Source: Erodium maritimum (Eukaryota > Streptophyta > Magnoliopsida > Geraniales > Geraniaceae). From it: a stretch of 64,000 bases of DNA. Below, piece after piece: positions 23,813 through 34,141 of the stretch. Location of the stretch: positions 18,841,228-18,905,227 of the forward strand of contig OY997595.1 in NCBI GenBank assembly GCA_963921825.1. Direction: 5' to 3'. The position numbers and the translations under genes were made by a program. Numbering within the stretch: the stretch's first letter is position 1; each line of letters begins with the position of its first letter. The notes under the pieces are model-generated. The model worked only from the letters and a program-made list of their open reading frames with translations, made no database searches and was not told the origin of the DNA.

Positions 23813-26105
23813 TGTCACGCCCCAATTTCAGTAAACCGAACTCGGGACGCGAACATTTAAAATAATAAAACATTTTGAAACCTTTTACATTAAACCACTT
23901 TAAAAACACCATTTGTTCAACAAAATAATATTTACAACTTAAAACACGTCCCAACAAGTGGACAAAAGTATGATATCCGTCGCTAGACTCAAAATAAACC
24001 CAGAATCCCGCTCCTAGCTCTTCAAGCTTCAGAAGCTCACCTAGTCCAACCTGCGACCGGTACCTGTAGGAAAAGCAGCTAGGGGTGAGCGTTCGCTCAC
24101 CACCACGGATAACAGACTGACTACGGCATACTTAGCAGACAATGTTGATAACACCAACAACAAAGTAACACGGGTTCAACAACCCAACGGCACTCACGGG
24201 AACCCAAGACACCAATAATAAAGTAACACGGGTTCAACAACCCAACGGGCACTCATGGCCTCCCAAGACACCAACACTAAAGTAACACGGGTTCAACAAC
24301 CCAACGGGAACTCATGACCACCCAAGACACAACAATAAAGTAACACGGGTTCAACAACCCAACGGGCATTCATGGCCACCCAAGACACCAACAATAAAGT
24401 ACGGGCTCTCATGGCCACCCAAGACACAACAATAAAGTACAATCAACCTCCGGGCATAATAATGCCTCCAGCAGTTCTAATATCAACAGTTTCACAATCA
24501 ACCTCCGGGCATGGTCATATGCCTCAAGTATTCCTAATGTCGATAAGTTCACTGCTCCTACGACACTACTAAGTGTCACATGTTTTTCTAATATTCGATA
24601 CGTTCCCGAAACATACGACACTACCCGGTGTCGCCTACCTTTCTAATATTCGATAAACCTACTTAACCCACGATACCCTAGTGTCACATGCATTTCTACT
24701 GTTAACTTTCCCTAGTCAGGGCCGAGATCCGGCTACTTTTCCCTACCTCATGCGTGTTCTCCAAAAGTGCCCAAACAAGCCCCGGCGTGATCTCCATCAC
24801 TCGCCTAGCTTTCCTTTGCCTCGGTCCGCAGCACGATCTAAAAGAACACAATTTTAAACGCTTTTAAGCTTGCAGGCATAATGCTGAATTTTAATAAACC
24901 TGACGCCCAAAAGTAACCCCGACAATGTCGATCACTCCCAAACTCCCCAATTACTCGACATTGTCGATAAAGGACTCGGAAAAGCCCGATTCGCCGGACA
25001 TGGCGAATCTGCCCGGGTTTTGGAAACGCCCTTCCGGGGCTCCGAAAATTCCCGTTTTCGTTTCTACGGTCTTAGAATAAATCAAGGGTTCCTAGGCACT
25101 CGACGGAATCGAATTCCGACTTCCGAGTCATTTAATTAACGTTTAAAGTTTCTAAACCCGTCAATTACAACTTTCACAATTTAATTCCAAATTTCCATCC
25201 GGTTGTGGATTAATGACCCGGGGAACGTTCTAAACCACCCGAACACTAAACCCGAGCACCCGAGCATGTGGGCCCCACACGGCCACAACGAAAAATGTTC
25301 CTTTTTCGCCCCAAAACGTTCCTAACGAACCCAACACCTCAACTCAACCATAAATCACTAGTTTCAAACCAAACCCTAACTTTCAAACTTAACAAAACGA
25401 AAATCGGTTAGATGCTCACCGTAGAGAATGACGGTGTGACCTCGATTCTTCTATCTTTGAGACGATCCAACGGCTTGATGATCGGGAAAAGTCACAAAAC
25501 CACAACACCCCTTCTCTTTTTCTCTCCCTTTCTTCTCTCTTATTTTCTCTCTCTAAAAGTCTAATTTTCTCTTTTTTTGAACAACATGGCTGAGACCTCT
25601 CATCCTTTAACCTTTTGTTTTGTTTTAAAACCACACAAGTTTTCCATATTTACAAAACTAACCCACATGTCTCATCTTGTGTTTTGTTCAATAAACCTAA
25701 CATCACCACATTGGTGACATGTGTCAATCAGATTCGCGAAATTCGGACGTTTCGGGCCCCGAACGGGCACTTTTTCCAAGAAATTACGAAACTTCACGGG
25801 CTACTAGGAAACGGCTCAACTAAGACCGTTGCGACGACGGCTAAGCTTTTTGGATCCAAAACGGTCCTCGAATGGACCAAAACGTCGCTCGGTTGACTTT
25901 TCCAGCAAAAAGTCAACATTTCCCAAATTGATCAGAAAGTTGCCCTGAGTCCCCCGGAACTCACATTGGTCGATATCGGGGTCATCTTAAGTCCGGTATG
26001 ACCCTCGGGGTCAATTTTAGGTTCAAATCAGTGTCTGTCTTAAAATTTTTAAAATTTTCTGTTTTTCGCTGGTTTGACTGACGTTGACCGGGAGTGGTTA
26101 TTACA
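23813..26105 (-). mobile_element. Solo LTR A3 (Tekay-like), 2,293 bp, in intron 3 of the Ulp1-like gene
   Basis: Plus strand reads TGTCACGCCCC...GGTTATTACA, the reverse of A2. It is flanked by the 5-bp duplication GTATG (23,808-23,812 and 26,106-26,110). A related uninterrupted sequence, CAGGGTATGCATCAACTA, exists in intron 1 at about 28,160 and confirms both boundaries. It is shorter than A2 mainly because its tandem arrays have fewer units. It lies in the same orientation as the host transcript. Confidence 0.93.
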
Positions 26106-26530
26106 GTATGCATCAACTAAAACTAACATCTGCACACCAAAATGTGCATATTTTCATACAATAAACCTACGCACATATCACATGCACGATATACTCAAAA
26201 CTGTTTCTACCAGAGTGCGCACTCTCGCAAAACATAGAATCACTATCCACAAACTAGTTAAATCATACTAGCGAAACATAAATTCACTATCCGCAAACTA
26301 GGTAAAGAATATTCGCAAAACATATATTCACTATCCGCAAACAAAGGTAAGCATATTAGCAAAAATAAACCTCACTGTATATTTGAAAAAACATAATCCC
26401 CCCCCCCCTATCCGCAAACTAGGTAAAGAATATTCGCAAAACATATGTTCACTATCCGCAAACAAAGGTAAGCATATTAGCAAAACAAGTCAATAAATAA
26501 ACCTCACTGTATATTTGAAAAAACATAATT
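26106..26530 (+). repeat. Intronic segment repeat, copy 2, with homopolymer runs
   Basis: Second copy of the segment, followed by a local tandem duplication (26,290-26,400 and 26,410-26,525) of CGCAAAACATAT-containing DNA. C-rich and A-rich homopolymers lie at 26,399-26,409 and 26,531-26,563. Confidence 0.75.
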
Positions 26531-28139
26531 CCCCCCCCCCCCCCCCCCAAAAAAAAAAAAAAATTTAATTAAATAATAGAATACCTCTGCAGAACCCCTT
26601 TCACTATGAAACGGGGGGGGGGGGGGGGGGTATTCGGGGCCGGTGGATCTCCACCATTTCTATCACCCCTTTCATTATCCTTATTTACGTTAGGGGGTGG
26701 ATGCTGAGCAACATTCTCTTCCTCCCTAACACGTGGAGGACCCTCCCTCCATATGTGACTCATTCCAAATGCATCACACTGTAATTCATCACCGACTCTT
26801 CTGTTCACCAATGCAGTATTCCATCCAATCAAAGAGGGCCACGCCCTAGGAACCTCACACGTGCTGACTTCAACACGATCAAGATAAAACAACTGCATCA
26901 TTCAAAGAAAAAGACATGTCACATGAATATAACATAAGAGTTTATTAAATATAAAATACAACACATTAAAATGAAAAATAAACTTACCAACAAGGAAGTT
27001 ATTGATCCAGAAAAATTATTTGAACCTGCGGGTTGATTTAACCAGGTTTTTTTTGTATCCACAAGTTTCTTGACTAAAAACTTGCACCAATTAAAATCTT
27101 GTATGTGAGATACATCAACAATAGAACGGAAGCATGACTGATTCACATAACCCTCATTCCCTGAATCGATCATGCAAGTCACAAACAACATCATGAAGTT
27201 TCTTTTGAAATCATCTCCCCCATGAATTTGCGTCTTCATCTGATCAACCAACTGCTTACTGGTGATAAGACGCTTGATCTCGCATTTGTCTTTTGTATCG
27301 AACTGTCGCTGCCACAATTTAAGTTCATCAGTGCACAGGGTGGCCCACTTATCGACTATGACATCGCGCACACCATTTGGAATGGCCAAAGTTTCATGCA
27401 CTTCCCTCTCTGTGATACGCAGTTTCGCATCTGGCAAACCCAATGATGAGCTAAGGTGGTTATACTTAGACACCAGGTAGTATCCAATCTTGTTTGGAAT
27501 GATCTTCACAACCAAATGAAGAATGTGCCCAAAACAAATTTCCCGCACTGCTTCTTGTTAGTGTTTATTCAAACTCTCCACCAACTCAACCAATCTCTTT
27601 GGAGATGACCTGGTCTTCAAAACATCATCCACGCAAACCTTATCAGATAACGGAACAACTCTATCAGACTCACAACCCTTGGTGCGCTTAACATTCTTCT
27701 TCTCAACAGCTAATTCTCCACCTCTCTTCTTTCCGGCTTTACCAGGTAGGACAGCTACATCGAGAGATTCACGAACCTCAGCTACCTTCTTCTTTTTAAT
27801 TGAAAGTCTTTGTTTATCTTTATTGATAATAGACTTCTGCTCCTTCAACATATTAGCAAGAGTCGTATTTCCTTCACCAACATCAACCTCTGTGGATGGC
27901 CTATCCATTAAAAGAAGAGGTAGCACTGTATCCGGAGTTTTATTTATAATTCGCAAACAAGGGTTAGCATTTCAGCAAAGCAGACAATATACAAAAACAT
28001 TGAGTATTCGCAAGAAAGAAAAACAGTGCCCGCAAACAATATACTATATATTCGCAAAACATAAAATCACTATCCGCAACTAGATAAATCTAATTCGCAA
28101 AACATATATCCACTATCGCAAACAAGGTAAAGCATATTA

Positions 28140-28420
28140 TCAAAACAAGTCAATCAATAACAGGGTATGCATCAACTACCAAACACATCTGCAAACCAAA
28201 ATGTGCATATTTGCATACAATAAACCTACGCACATATCAAATGCAGGATTATTCAAAACTGTTTCTCAAACCAGAATGCGCACTCTCGCAAAACATAAAT
28301 TCTTTATCCGCAAATTAGGTAAAGAATACTCGCAAAACATAAATTCACTATTCGCAAAACAGAAAAACAATGTCCGCAAAACAAGATACTCGCAATACAG
28401 AAACCCCAAAACCTCAACCA
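28140..28420 (+). repeat. Intronic segment repeat, copy 3 (intron 1)
   Basis: Third copy, with AATAACAGGGTATGCATC intact. This is the paralogous empty version of the site where solo LTR A3 inserted in intron 3. Confidence 0.8.
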
Positions 28421-28984
28421 ACAACTTGGTTTTCCTCAAAAGTAGATCAAAATCGTCTCATAGTTGAATAATTTCATGGTAATTTCATATATGAGCTGAA
28501 ATGGTGTACACTAAAAGCAAAACACAAGCACTCTGAAAACATAGCAACTGTAAAAAATCCGCAAACTACAAACACTATATTCTCAAATTACCTGATTCGG
28601 TGTCCCTATTGCAGAATGTTGTAGATTCAGCAACCTTCTTCTTCATTCTCTACAGACGGATTACTATAATCAAGAAAGCTAAACAACCAAACGAACAAGA
28701 TTGAATCAAAACCCTAAACACCAAAAATTGTAACTCACCAACAATGAACTATCGAAATTCACTTCGAAATCGCGCAGAAGACGAAAATCAAGGCAATGAA
28801 AGCTCAAAAGATCAGATTCCGAAATGTTCGTTTCGCTAAAAACTCGATTCTGCAAGTGTTTTGGTGAGCACGAAACGTTTCTGCGCGAACGGGTAGATAA
28901 AATTACGTTTATACCCCCGAACCATAGCAAATCAGTTAAAATGAATCCCACGCGCGACTTATTTACGACGCGTGCCAGTGATGA

Positions 28985-29107
28985 CGCGTTCAAATCTGCG
29001 CCATCACGAAATTCACATCGGACGGCCATCACGCAGTGCGCAGGTTCGCACCAAATCAGGTGGTTCGCACCTGATTGCTCTTCTATATATATATATATAT
29101 ATATATA
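28985..29107 (-). other. Probable right terminus of the Ulp1-carrying unit
   Basis: Two copies of GGTTCGCACC (29,043-29,052 and 29,062-29,071) lie just inside a TA dinucleotide run (29,084-29,107). On the minus strand they read GGTGCGAACC, sharing the TGCGAA core with the dispersed internal motif. Non-TIR Mutator-like elements often sit in TA runs, where a 9-bp duplication cannot be seen. No matching left end is visible. An alternative is a Helitron-like 5' end, for which I see no 3' hairpin. Confidence 0.45.
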
Positions 29108-29174
29108 GTGAAAATATTGTTAAGAAAATCACACATGCAAATCAAATACAACTTAGTATGTTTTATAAAAATTA

Positions 29175-30281
29175 GGGATAGTATCATAAAGTTACCCTCA
29201 ACTTTCAGCTATTTTCAAAAAATTACACTTACTTTTTAAAAGTAACAAACCAGTACCTTAACTTTTAACTTTGCTCAAACCAGTCATCAGCGTTAATTTT
29301 CCATCCAAAAAAATATAAAAAGTCTAAACTACCCCTTATTTATAATCAAATTTTCAAACAATTGCCACTCCACAAATTTTTGAAAACAAAAAACAATAAA
29401 TGACTGAAAAAGTCTTTCAATATCCTTAATTAATTTTAATTATATATATATAAATCAGATTTTACTTAATATATATTTCATTACTTTATTTATTTATTTA
29501 TTAGTTTCTTCATTTTTTATTTGAAGTGGTAAACAATCATGCTTGAAGTTTCTTTCTTTCAAAAAATGGTGCTCGAAGTCGTAAACAATGGTGCTTCATT
29601 TTTCATGTCCTTCAATATATATTTCATTTTTTATATTGATTTTTCTCATCACGAATACAGTAAACAATGATACTTCAAATCATCACGAATCAAATACCTT
29701 ATGCAAAACTCAAATTTCTCATATTTAAACCCAAATCTCAAGCTTCTAAGCATCCAAACCCAAATTTACAGATCTTGAATCAAAATATGAAGAAAAAAAT
29801 CCCCAAACCTAGAAAAAAAAATCCCAAATTGAAGCAAGATCCACCCCCATCTTCTCTGCCCGTTGTTGTTCACCACCTCGTCCACGACGACAACCACTCG
29901 ACAAAACCTCATCACTCCACAAAACCTCATCATTCAAAATTCTGAAATTTTCCATCTCGTGGGCTGCTACACTTTTTGTTCCACATGCCTATTCACCTTC
30001 TCCATATGGAAATTTTGACGAGCAAGATGAAGGAGAGAACTCATAAAAAATTAAGGTTTGGGGCATTTTGTTTTTAAGAGTAAAAACGGTGTTTTGGGCA
30101 TTTTCAGAAATAGTGAGGCCATGTGCTATGCACGTAGTTATTTTCCGTCCATTTTTTGGACGGAAAAGACTAATTTGAGAAGAAAAAAATTAAGTTAAGG
30201 TATCGTTTTGTTATTTTTTAAAGTTAAGTGCAACATTTCGAAAATAGCTAAAAGTTGAGGGTAACTTTATGATATTATCCC
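29175..30281. mobile_element. Mutator-like MITE, 1,107 bp
   Basis: Long terminal inverted repeats begin GGGATAGTATCATAAAGTTA at the left and, read on the minus strand, GGGATAATATCATAAAGTTA at the right. Similarity runs inward for more than 100 bp. A perfect 9-bp target duplication, TAAAAATTA, lies at 29,166-29,174 and 30,282-30,290. A 9-bp duplication and long TIRs define MULEs. The interior has a Lys/Pro/His-rich open frame (29,667-29,945) that may be captured host sequence but is too biased to call a gene. Confidence 0.9.
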
Positions 30282-30490
30282 TAAAAATTAAGTGAGATTG
30301 AACTTCATTTAAATAAGAGTTAAACTATTTAAAAAATGGTTGAAAAAAAATAAGCTTAAGACAAAAGAAATATGTTTAATTCAATTCTCAAATTTAGGTC
30401 TAGCTTAATGGACGGTAGGTTATCAATTTTATGGTCAAATTTTTGCTATAAAAACCGACAGAAAAACGTCATTTTGTATCCACCCTTAAG

Positions 30491-31739
30491 AGCATCCACA
30501 ATAGTAGCTAATGCTTGGACTAAATGCTTGACTTAGACAGAATTACCAAATTGATTTTTATTAGAAACCGAAAGAAAATTGGTGGATTTATTAGAAACTA
30601 AAATGATATTACAAAAATTATTACAAAATTAGACAGAAAATTGAAATTAAACCCCCTTATATAAAGATACTACTTTCGTCATTTTTGACAAGATCCCACC
30701 ATTTTTTTTATTGAATGCCCGTCCCTATTGAATGAGGTACTAGGTTTTAATCGCAACTAACGCTTGATCATCGGTTAGATTGGGTGTCCGATACTGAAGG
30801 TGTCGGTACATATTGCCGAATCTCTTGATCTTCTGGTTATACTTCCCCCATTGGTTGTTTAATTGTTTTCGGATCCATGAAGGGGCGTATGCTGGCTAGA
30901 TATTGACAACGCGTAAGTAAATGGTGATCCAATATTTGAATCCAAACTCGAACACTCAAGCCATGTTCGGCCAAGATATATTGCATCGTAGAGCGTTCAT
31001 TCAGCAAAAAAAGGGAAATCAACAAGTGAAGAAGGTAAGAGAAGATGGAGGAGATGTGTGAAATAAATGGAGGAGGGTTGAGGGTTCTATAGGGTGTAGA
31101 GATATGGTTTCGTCGAGATTACATCGGCTATTTAGTGGTCCTCATAGGTTATTTCTCTGAAATGCGAAATTATGACATGCAAAATATATTAACCGAGCCT
31201 TTATTTATGCAACTAATTTCAAAATTCATACATGGAGGTCAAAACACGAAAAGAACAATAAAACAAGTAAAAAAAACATAATTAGAATGCAAAACATATT
31301 CATAGTTCTCAAATTTATTTCGCAAGGCTATGTTGAAATGCATAATAAGCTATGAATCATATTGGAGGTGTTCCGGTCTTGAGATTGCAATACAAAGTAG
31401 TCAACTTGCTCACATGCTATATTCTCTTTAACAAGTGTTTGCGCTTTGCTTCGGTGTTACCATACATGTACTTTACAGTCTTGTCTTTTACTCTCTTTCA
31501 CATAATCGACCAACTTTGTTTCTTCTTCTGCATTCGCCTACCTCTTTCCTCTGTTCTCCGCTTTTGCAGCATTTCAACCTTAAGACCGAGTTTCACTCAT
31601 CACTTAGGTCTTCCCGATTGACTCTGTCAATTTGTAGGACCCAACCTCGTCCAACATTTTTCTCTTGCTTCATTTGTTTTCCGCATATGGTGTAGGAAAC
31701 CATTAAACCATCAAATTTGGTTGATTCTTCAATAGCCTC
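30491..31739 (-). pseudogene. Harbinger-type ORF1 (SANT-domain) relic, 3' part
   Basis: The left edge has GAGCATCCACAATAGTAGC, a PIF/Harbinger-like terminal inverted repeat. On the minus strand, 31,739-31,560 encodes a degraded ORF1 C-terminus (EAIEESTKFDGLMVS). A second fragment at about 30,910-30,730 reads WIRKQLNNQWGKYNQKIKRF, matching the middle of the SANT/NAM-associated ORF1 family but out of order. So two ORF1 relics may be joined here. The remainder of the first one resumes at 44,893 beyond the copia insertion. The rest of 30,282-31,500 is AT-rich DNA with nothing else that I can call. Confidence 0.45.
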
Positions 31740-31937
31740 TGAAAGTGTTGTGCACAATTGTATTATGTGTTTTTGTATATGTATTCGAATGATACAGAGC
31801 CCCTATATATATACTATTGTAGTAATACATGATAGACTTGTGCTAGCTAGAGATAAGTGCTAAGCATAGCAATAGATGTAGTGATAGGTGATAAGCATAG
31901 CAACAGATGTAGGGATAAGTGATAAGCATCACTAACA
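31740..31937 (-). repeat. 3' LTR of copia element D (198 bp)
   Basis: Plus strand TGAAAGTGTTGTGC...ATCACTAACA. It matches the 5' LTR at 44,680-44,887 except for three substitutions and a 10-bp tandem duplication present only in the latter. Confidence 0.92.
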
Positions 31938-31964
31938 CCCCCCCCCCCCCCCCCCCCCCCCCCC
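31938..31964 (-). other. Polypurine tract of element D, expanded to 27 G
   Basis: On the minus strand a run of 27 G's directly precedes the 3' LTR, where a polypurine tract must lie. Copia tracts are normally about 10-15 purines, so this is unusually long. It could partly be a sequencing or assembly effect. Confidence 0.7.
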
Positions 31965-32452
31965 GCAAACTATTGCACCTCAGGTAACGCCAGACGATCA
32001 CGAAGTTGTGTAAAACGGGGATGGTGTAATGGTTTGGTAAGAATGTCGGCTATTTGTTCTTCAGACGCAACATGTATTTGATGATGACATTTCCAGCTGC
32101 AACTTGTTCTCTGACAAAATTAAAATCAAGCTCAATATGTTTCATTCGAGCATGCAATATGGGATTAGAGCTAAGAAAGGTGGCTCCAATGTTGTCACAC
32201 CATAGGAAGGGGGTCGGGATGGAGACCCCAAGTTCTCGAAATAGAGATCGAAGCCAGATGAGCTCGGAGAATGCATTACCAATAGCCTTGTACTCACTTT
32301 CCGTTGATGACCGGGCTATGGTGGACTGTTTCTTGGATGCCCACGAGATCAGAGATGTGTCAAGGAATATCGCATAACCACCAGTTGATCGTCGATCATC
32401 CACATCACCTCCCCAATCACTATCAGTGTAACAAGTAAGTTGAAGATTGTTG

Positions 32453-34141
32453 TGTTAGTCTTAGTGCCCGTAGTTCAATCCTAAATGTCCAAATGTATAT
32501 ATCATCGTTAGCAATAAAATTAAAGCGGCTTTATATTACTTATGTGTTGGAGTAATATATCGATGTGTGCTCTGATCTATGCCCACCATGCGAATAGAAC
32601 CATAGATCGAGATAGATCACACTCGATGGGTCCCTAGTCAACAAAGCTTCACTAGAAGCGACTAGTATGAAAGATGGCTCTTTATGGCTTACGTTCTGTT
32701 AGTCATTGGAATGGGATTCCGGAGTCTGATCATAGATATCATGTGGGACATGATATTGGACGACCCGCCCTGAATATGTGCCATAGATTAAGTCATGAAC
32801 ATATTCAGTGTTGTAGCTTGTCATGTATCCTTAGACCAAGGAGTCTTTGTGATCGCTATGTAGTCAACAACTGAGTTTGAACTGAGCCTAACGTTGTCCG
32901 TAACAGGGCTTCCATAACGGCCAGGATTGGCTTGGGGACGGGCTACATGAGTGACACGAAAGACGGCTAAGGGATTTATCCCTCATACTAAGGTATGGGA
33001 AAGATATCGGTTCTCGGCCACTTGATCGAGAGTGACTGGAAGAATAGCATGGCCATGCACATGATACTGGGTATCATATCTTCAGTCATCTCACATATCA
33101 AGGAACGGTGATTGAGAATAATAAGGATGACGGCTCTATGCCTTATCTCAATCAGGATATCGGAGATAAAAGGATAATGACAGGGACGACGGAAAGGTTA
33201 GAATCGACAGGGTCGATTCGTTATGTAATGTCGGGCAATACTAAAGTCTCGTTAGTTGCCACTTAAATAGGATCAAGTAAAATGGGATTTTATGTTGATC
33301 TATTGACATGCATAAACCTAAGGGTCACACCGGAGGATGAAACTCATTGACACATTTATGGAGAATGGCCAAAAGGGAGTTGTCTCGGGACATGACCAAA
33401 ACTGGGTTTTGGGTCATGTGCCCGTAAGTGAATAGGACTTTACGGATCGAGACAAGGCTTGGAGTCTTGGGATTGATCGTGTCGGATAATGTTGGACATT
33501 TCCGGTATGGAAGGCTTGGAGGCGATGAGCGAATCACGGGACCTCGTTGGAAATGGCCACGGGCCATGTTCCAAGAGGCCCATGAAAGGCCCATGCAACC
33601 AAGGCCCATGGAACTAATTAATCAAGTCTTGATTAATTAGTACTAAGTAAGCAAGACAAGGATTAAGGTGTTGGTGATTCACCACCTAACCCAATCTTGT
33701 CTTGCCATACTTTGTCCTATTTACACCTTACTTGACACCATACTTGTCCCATGCCTTTAGTTGGACAAGTATGGGTTTTGTTATGTTTAAGTCATCTTTT
33801 TTCAACATAACAAACACAAGACAAGAATAGGAAACACATTTTCTCTCCCTCTTCCATGGCCATTTCGGGTTTGGCTAGTTTCCTCCTCCATTTTTTGTGT
33901 TCTTGAGTCCTCAAAGAGAAGAACTACGTGGCTTTGATTCCCATGTGGATACGTAGGCGTCTTGGAGACTCAAGCCAATCATTCGTTAACCGGTGTTCTT
34001 GTTTTGGTAAGAACTAGTGCTGAATTTTTCTCTTGTGAATCCATTCTTTGTTAGTTGTTTCATGGTTTTAATCGTCTCTTGGTTTTCATTGATTTTCCGC
34101 TGCGAGTTGGTTCATCTCCAACCCTACCTCGAGACCCAACA
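32453..34141 (+). repeat. 5' LTR of copia element C1
   Basis: TGTTAGTCTTAG...GAGACCCAACA, 1,689 bp. Short open frames inside are shared by all three copies of this LTR simply because the DNA is identical. Confidence 0.95.

Larger units (their letters stand above)
13930..28580 (+). repeat. Dispersed unidirectional CGCAAA motif in non-coding DNA
   Basis: Short units of the form TATCCGCAAAC, TATTCGCAAAAC, TTCTCAAAC and TTAGCAAAC recur throughout the non-coding parts: 13,930-14,260, 15,560-15,830, 19,750-20,530, 21,320-21,560 (intron 6), 23,560-23,810 and 26,220-26,520 (intron 3), and 27,950-28,580 (intron 1). Density is high; for example ten CGCAAA hexamers lie between 20,090 and 20,370. All read in the same direction on the plus strand, whatever the direction of the nearby gene. 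They are absent from coding exons and from the inserted solo LTRs. Confidence 0.85.
20549..28646 (-). pseudogene. Ulp1-like C48 cysteine protease gene of DNA-transposon type, nine exons, three premature stops
   Basis: Model on the minus strand: exons 28,646-28,592, 27,925-26,988, 26,892-26,585, 23,466-22,066, 21,977-21,800, 21,709-21,611, 21,237-21,100, 21,002-20,808 and 20,728-20,549. All introns are GT-AG and all phases close, giving 1,163 codons before the final TAG. Seen: a conserved N-terminal block (ICFGHILHLVVK, YLDRVEV) typical of plant transposon-borne Ulp1 genes, a Lys/Pro-rich middle, and a C-terminal C48 fold with His (NHYTLL, residue 1003), Asp (IIDN, 1020) and Cys (DCGVYAM, 1079). 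The oxyanion Gln expected six residues before the Cys is Asn. Stops lie at codons 141 (27,558), 503 (23,259) and 1088 (20,856). A solo LTR sits in intron 3. Eighteen G's at 26,613-26,630 encode a proline run. A short 5'-UTR intron (about 28,737-28,650) is possible. Known for the family: de-SUMOylating-type proteases carried by Mutator-like elements. Confidence 0.8.

Noticed and set aside
13930-28580. Regular short repeats that might be a CRISPR array
   Set aside because: Units are about 7-11 bp, irregularly spaced, degenerate, and in a plant-type intron-containing locus. No repeat-spacer structure or cas genes.
13706-29107. The whole unit as a Helitron
   Set aside because: The TA-rich edge resembles some Helitron 5' ends, but no Rep/helicase, no 3' CTRR end with hairpin is seen, and the Ulp1-type gene points to Mutator-like elements.
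29667-29945. Lys/Pro/His-rich 92-codon frame as a gene
   Set aside because: Strong composition bias, inside a MITE, no domain and no promoter. Kept only as possible captured sequence.
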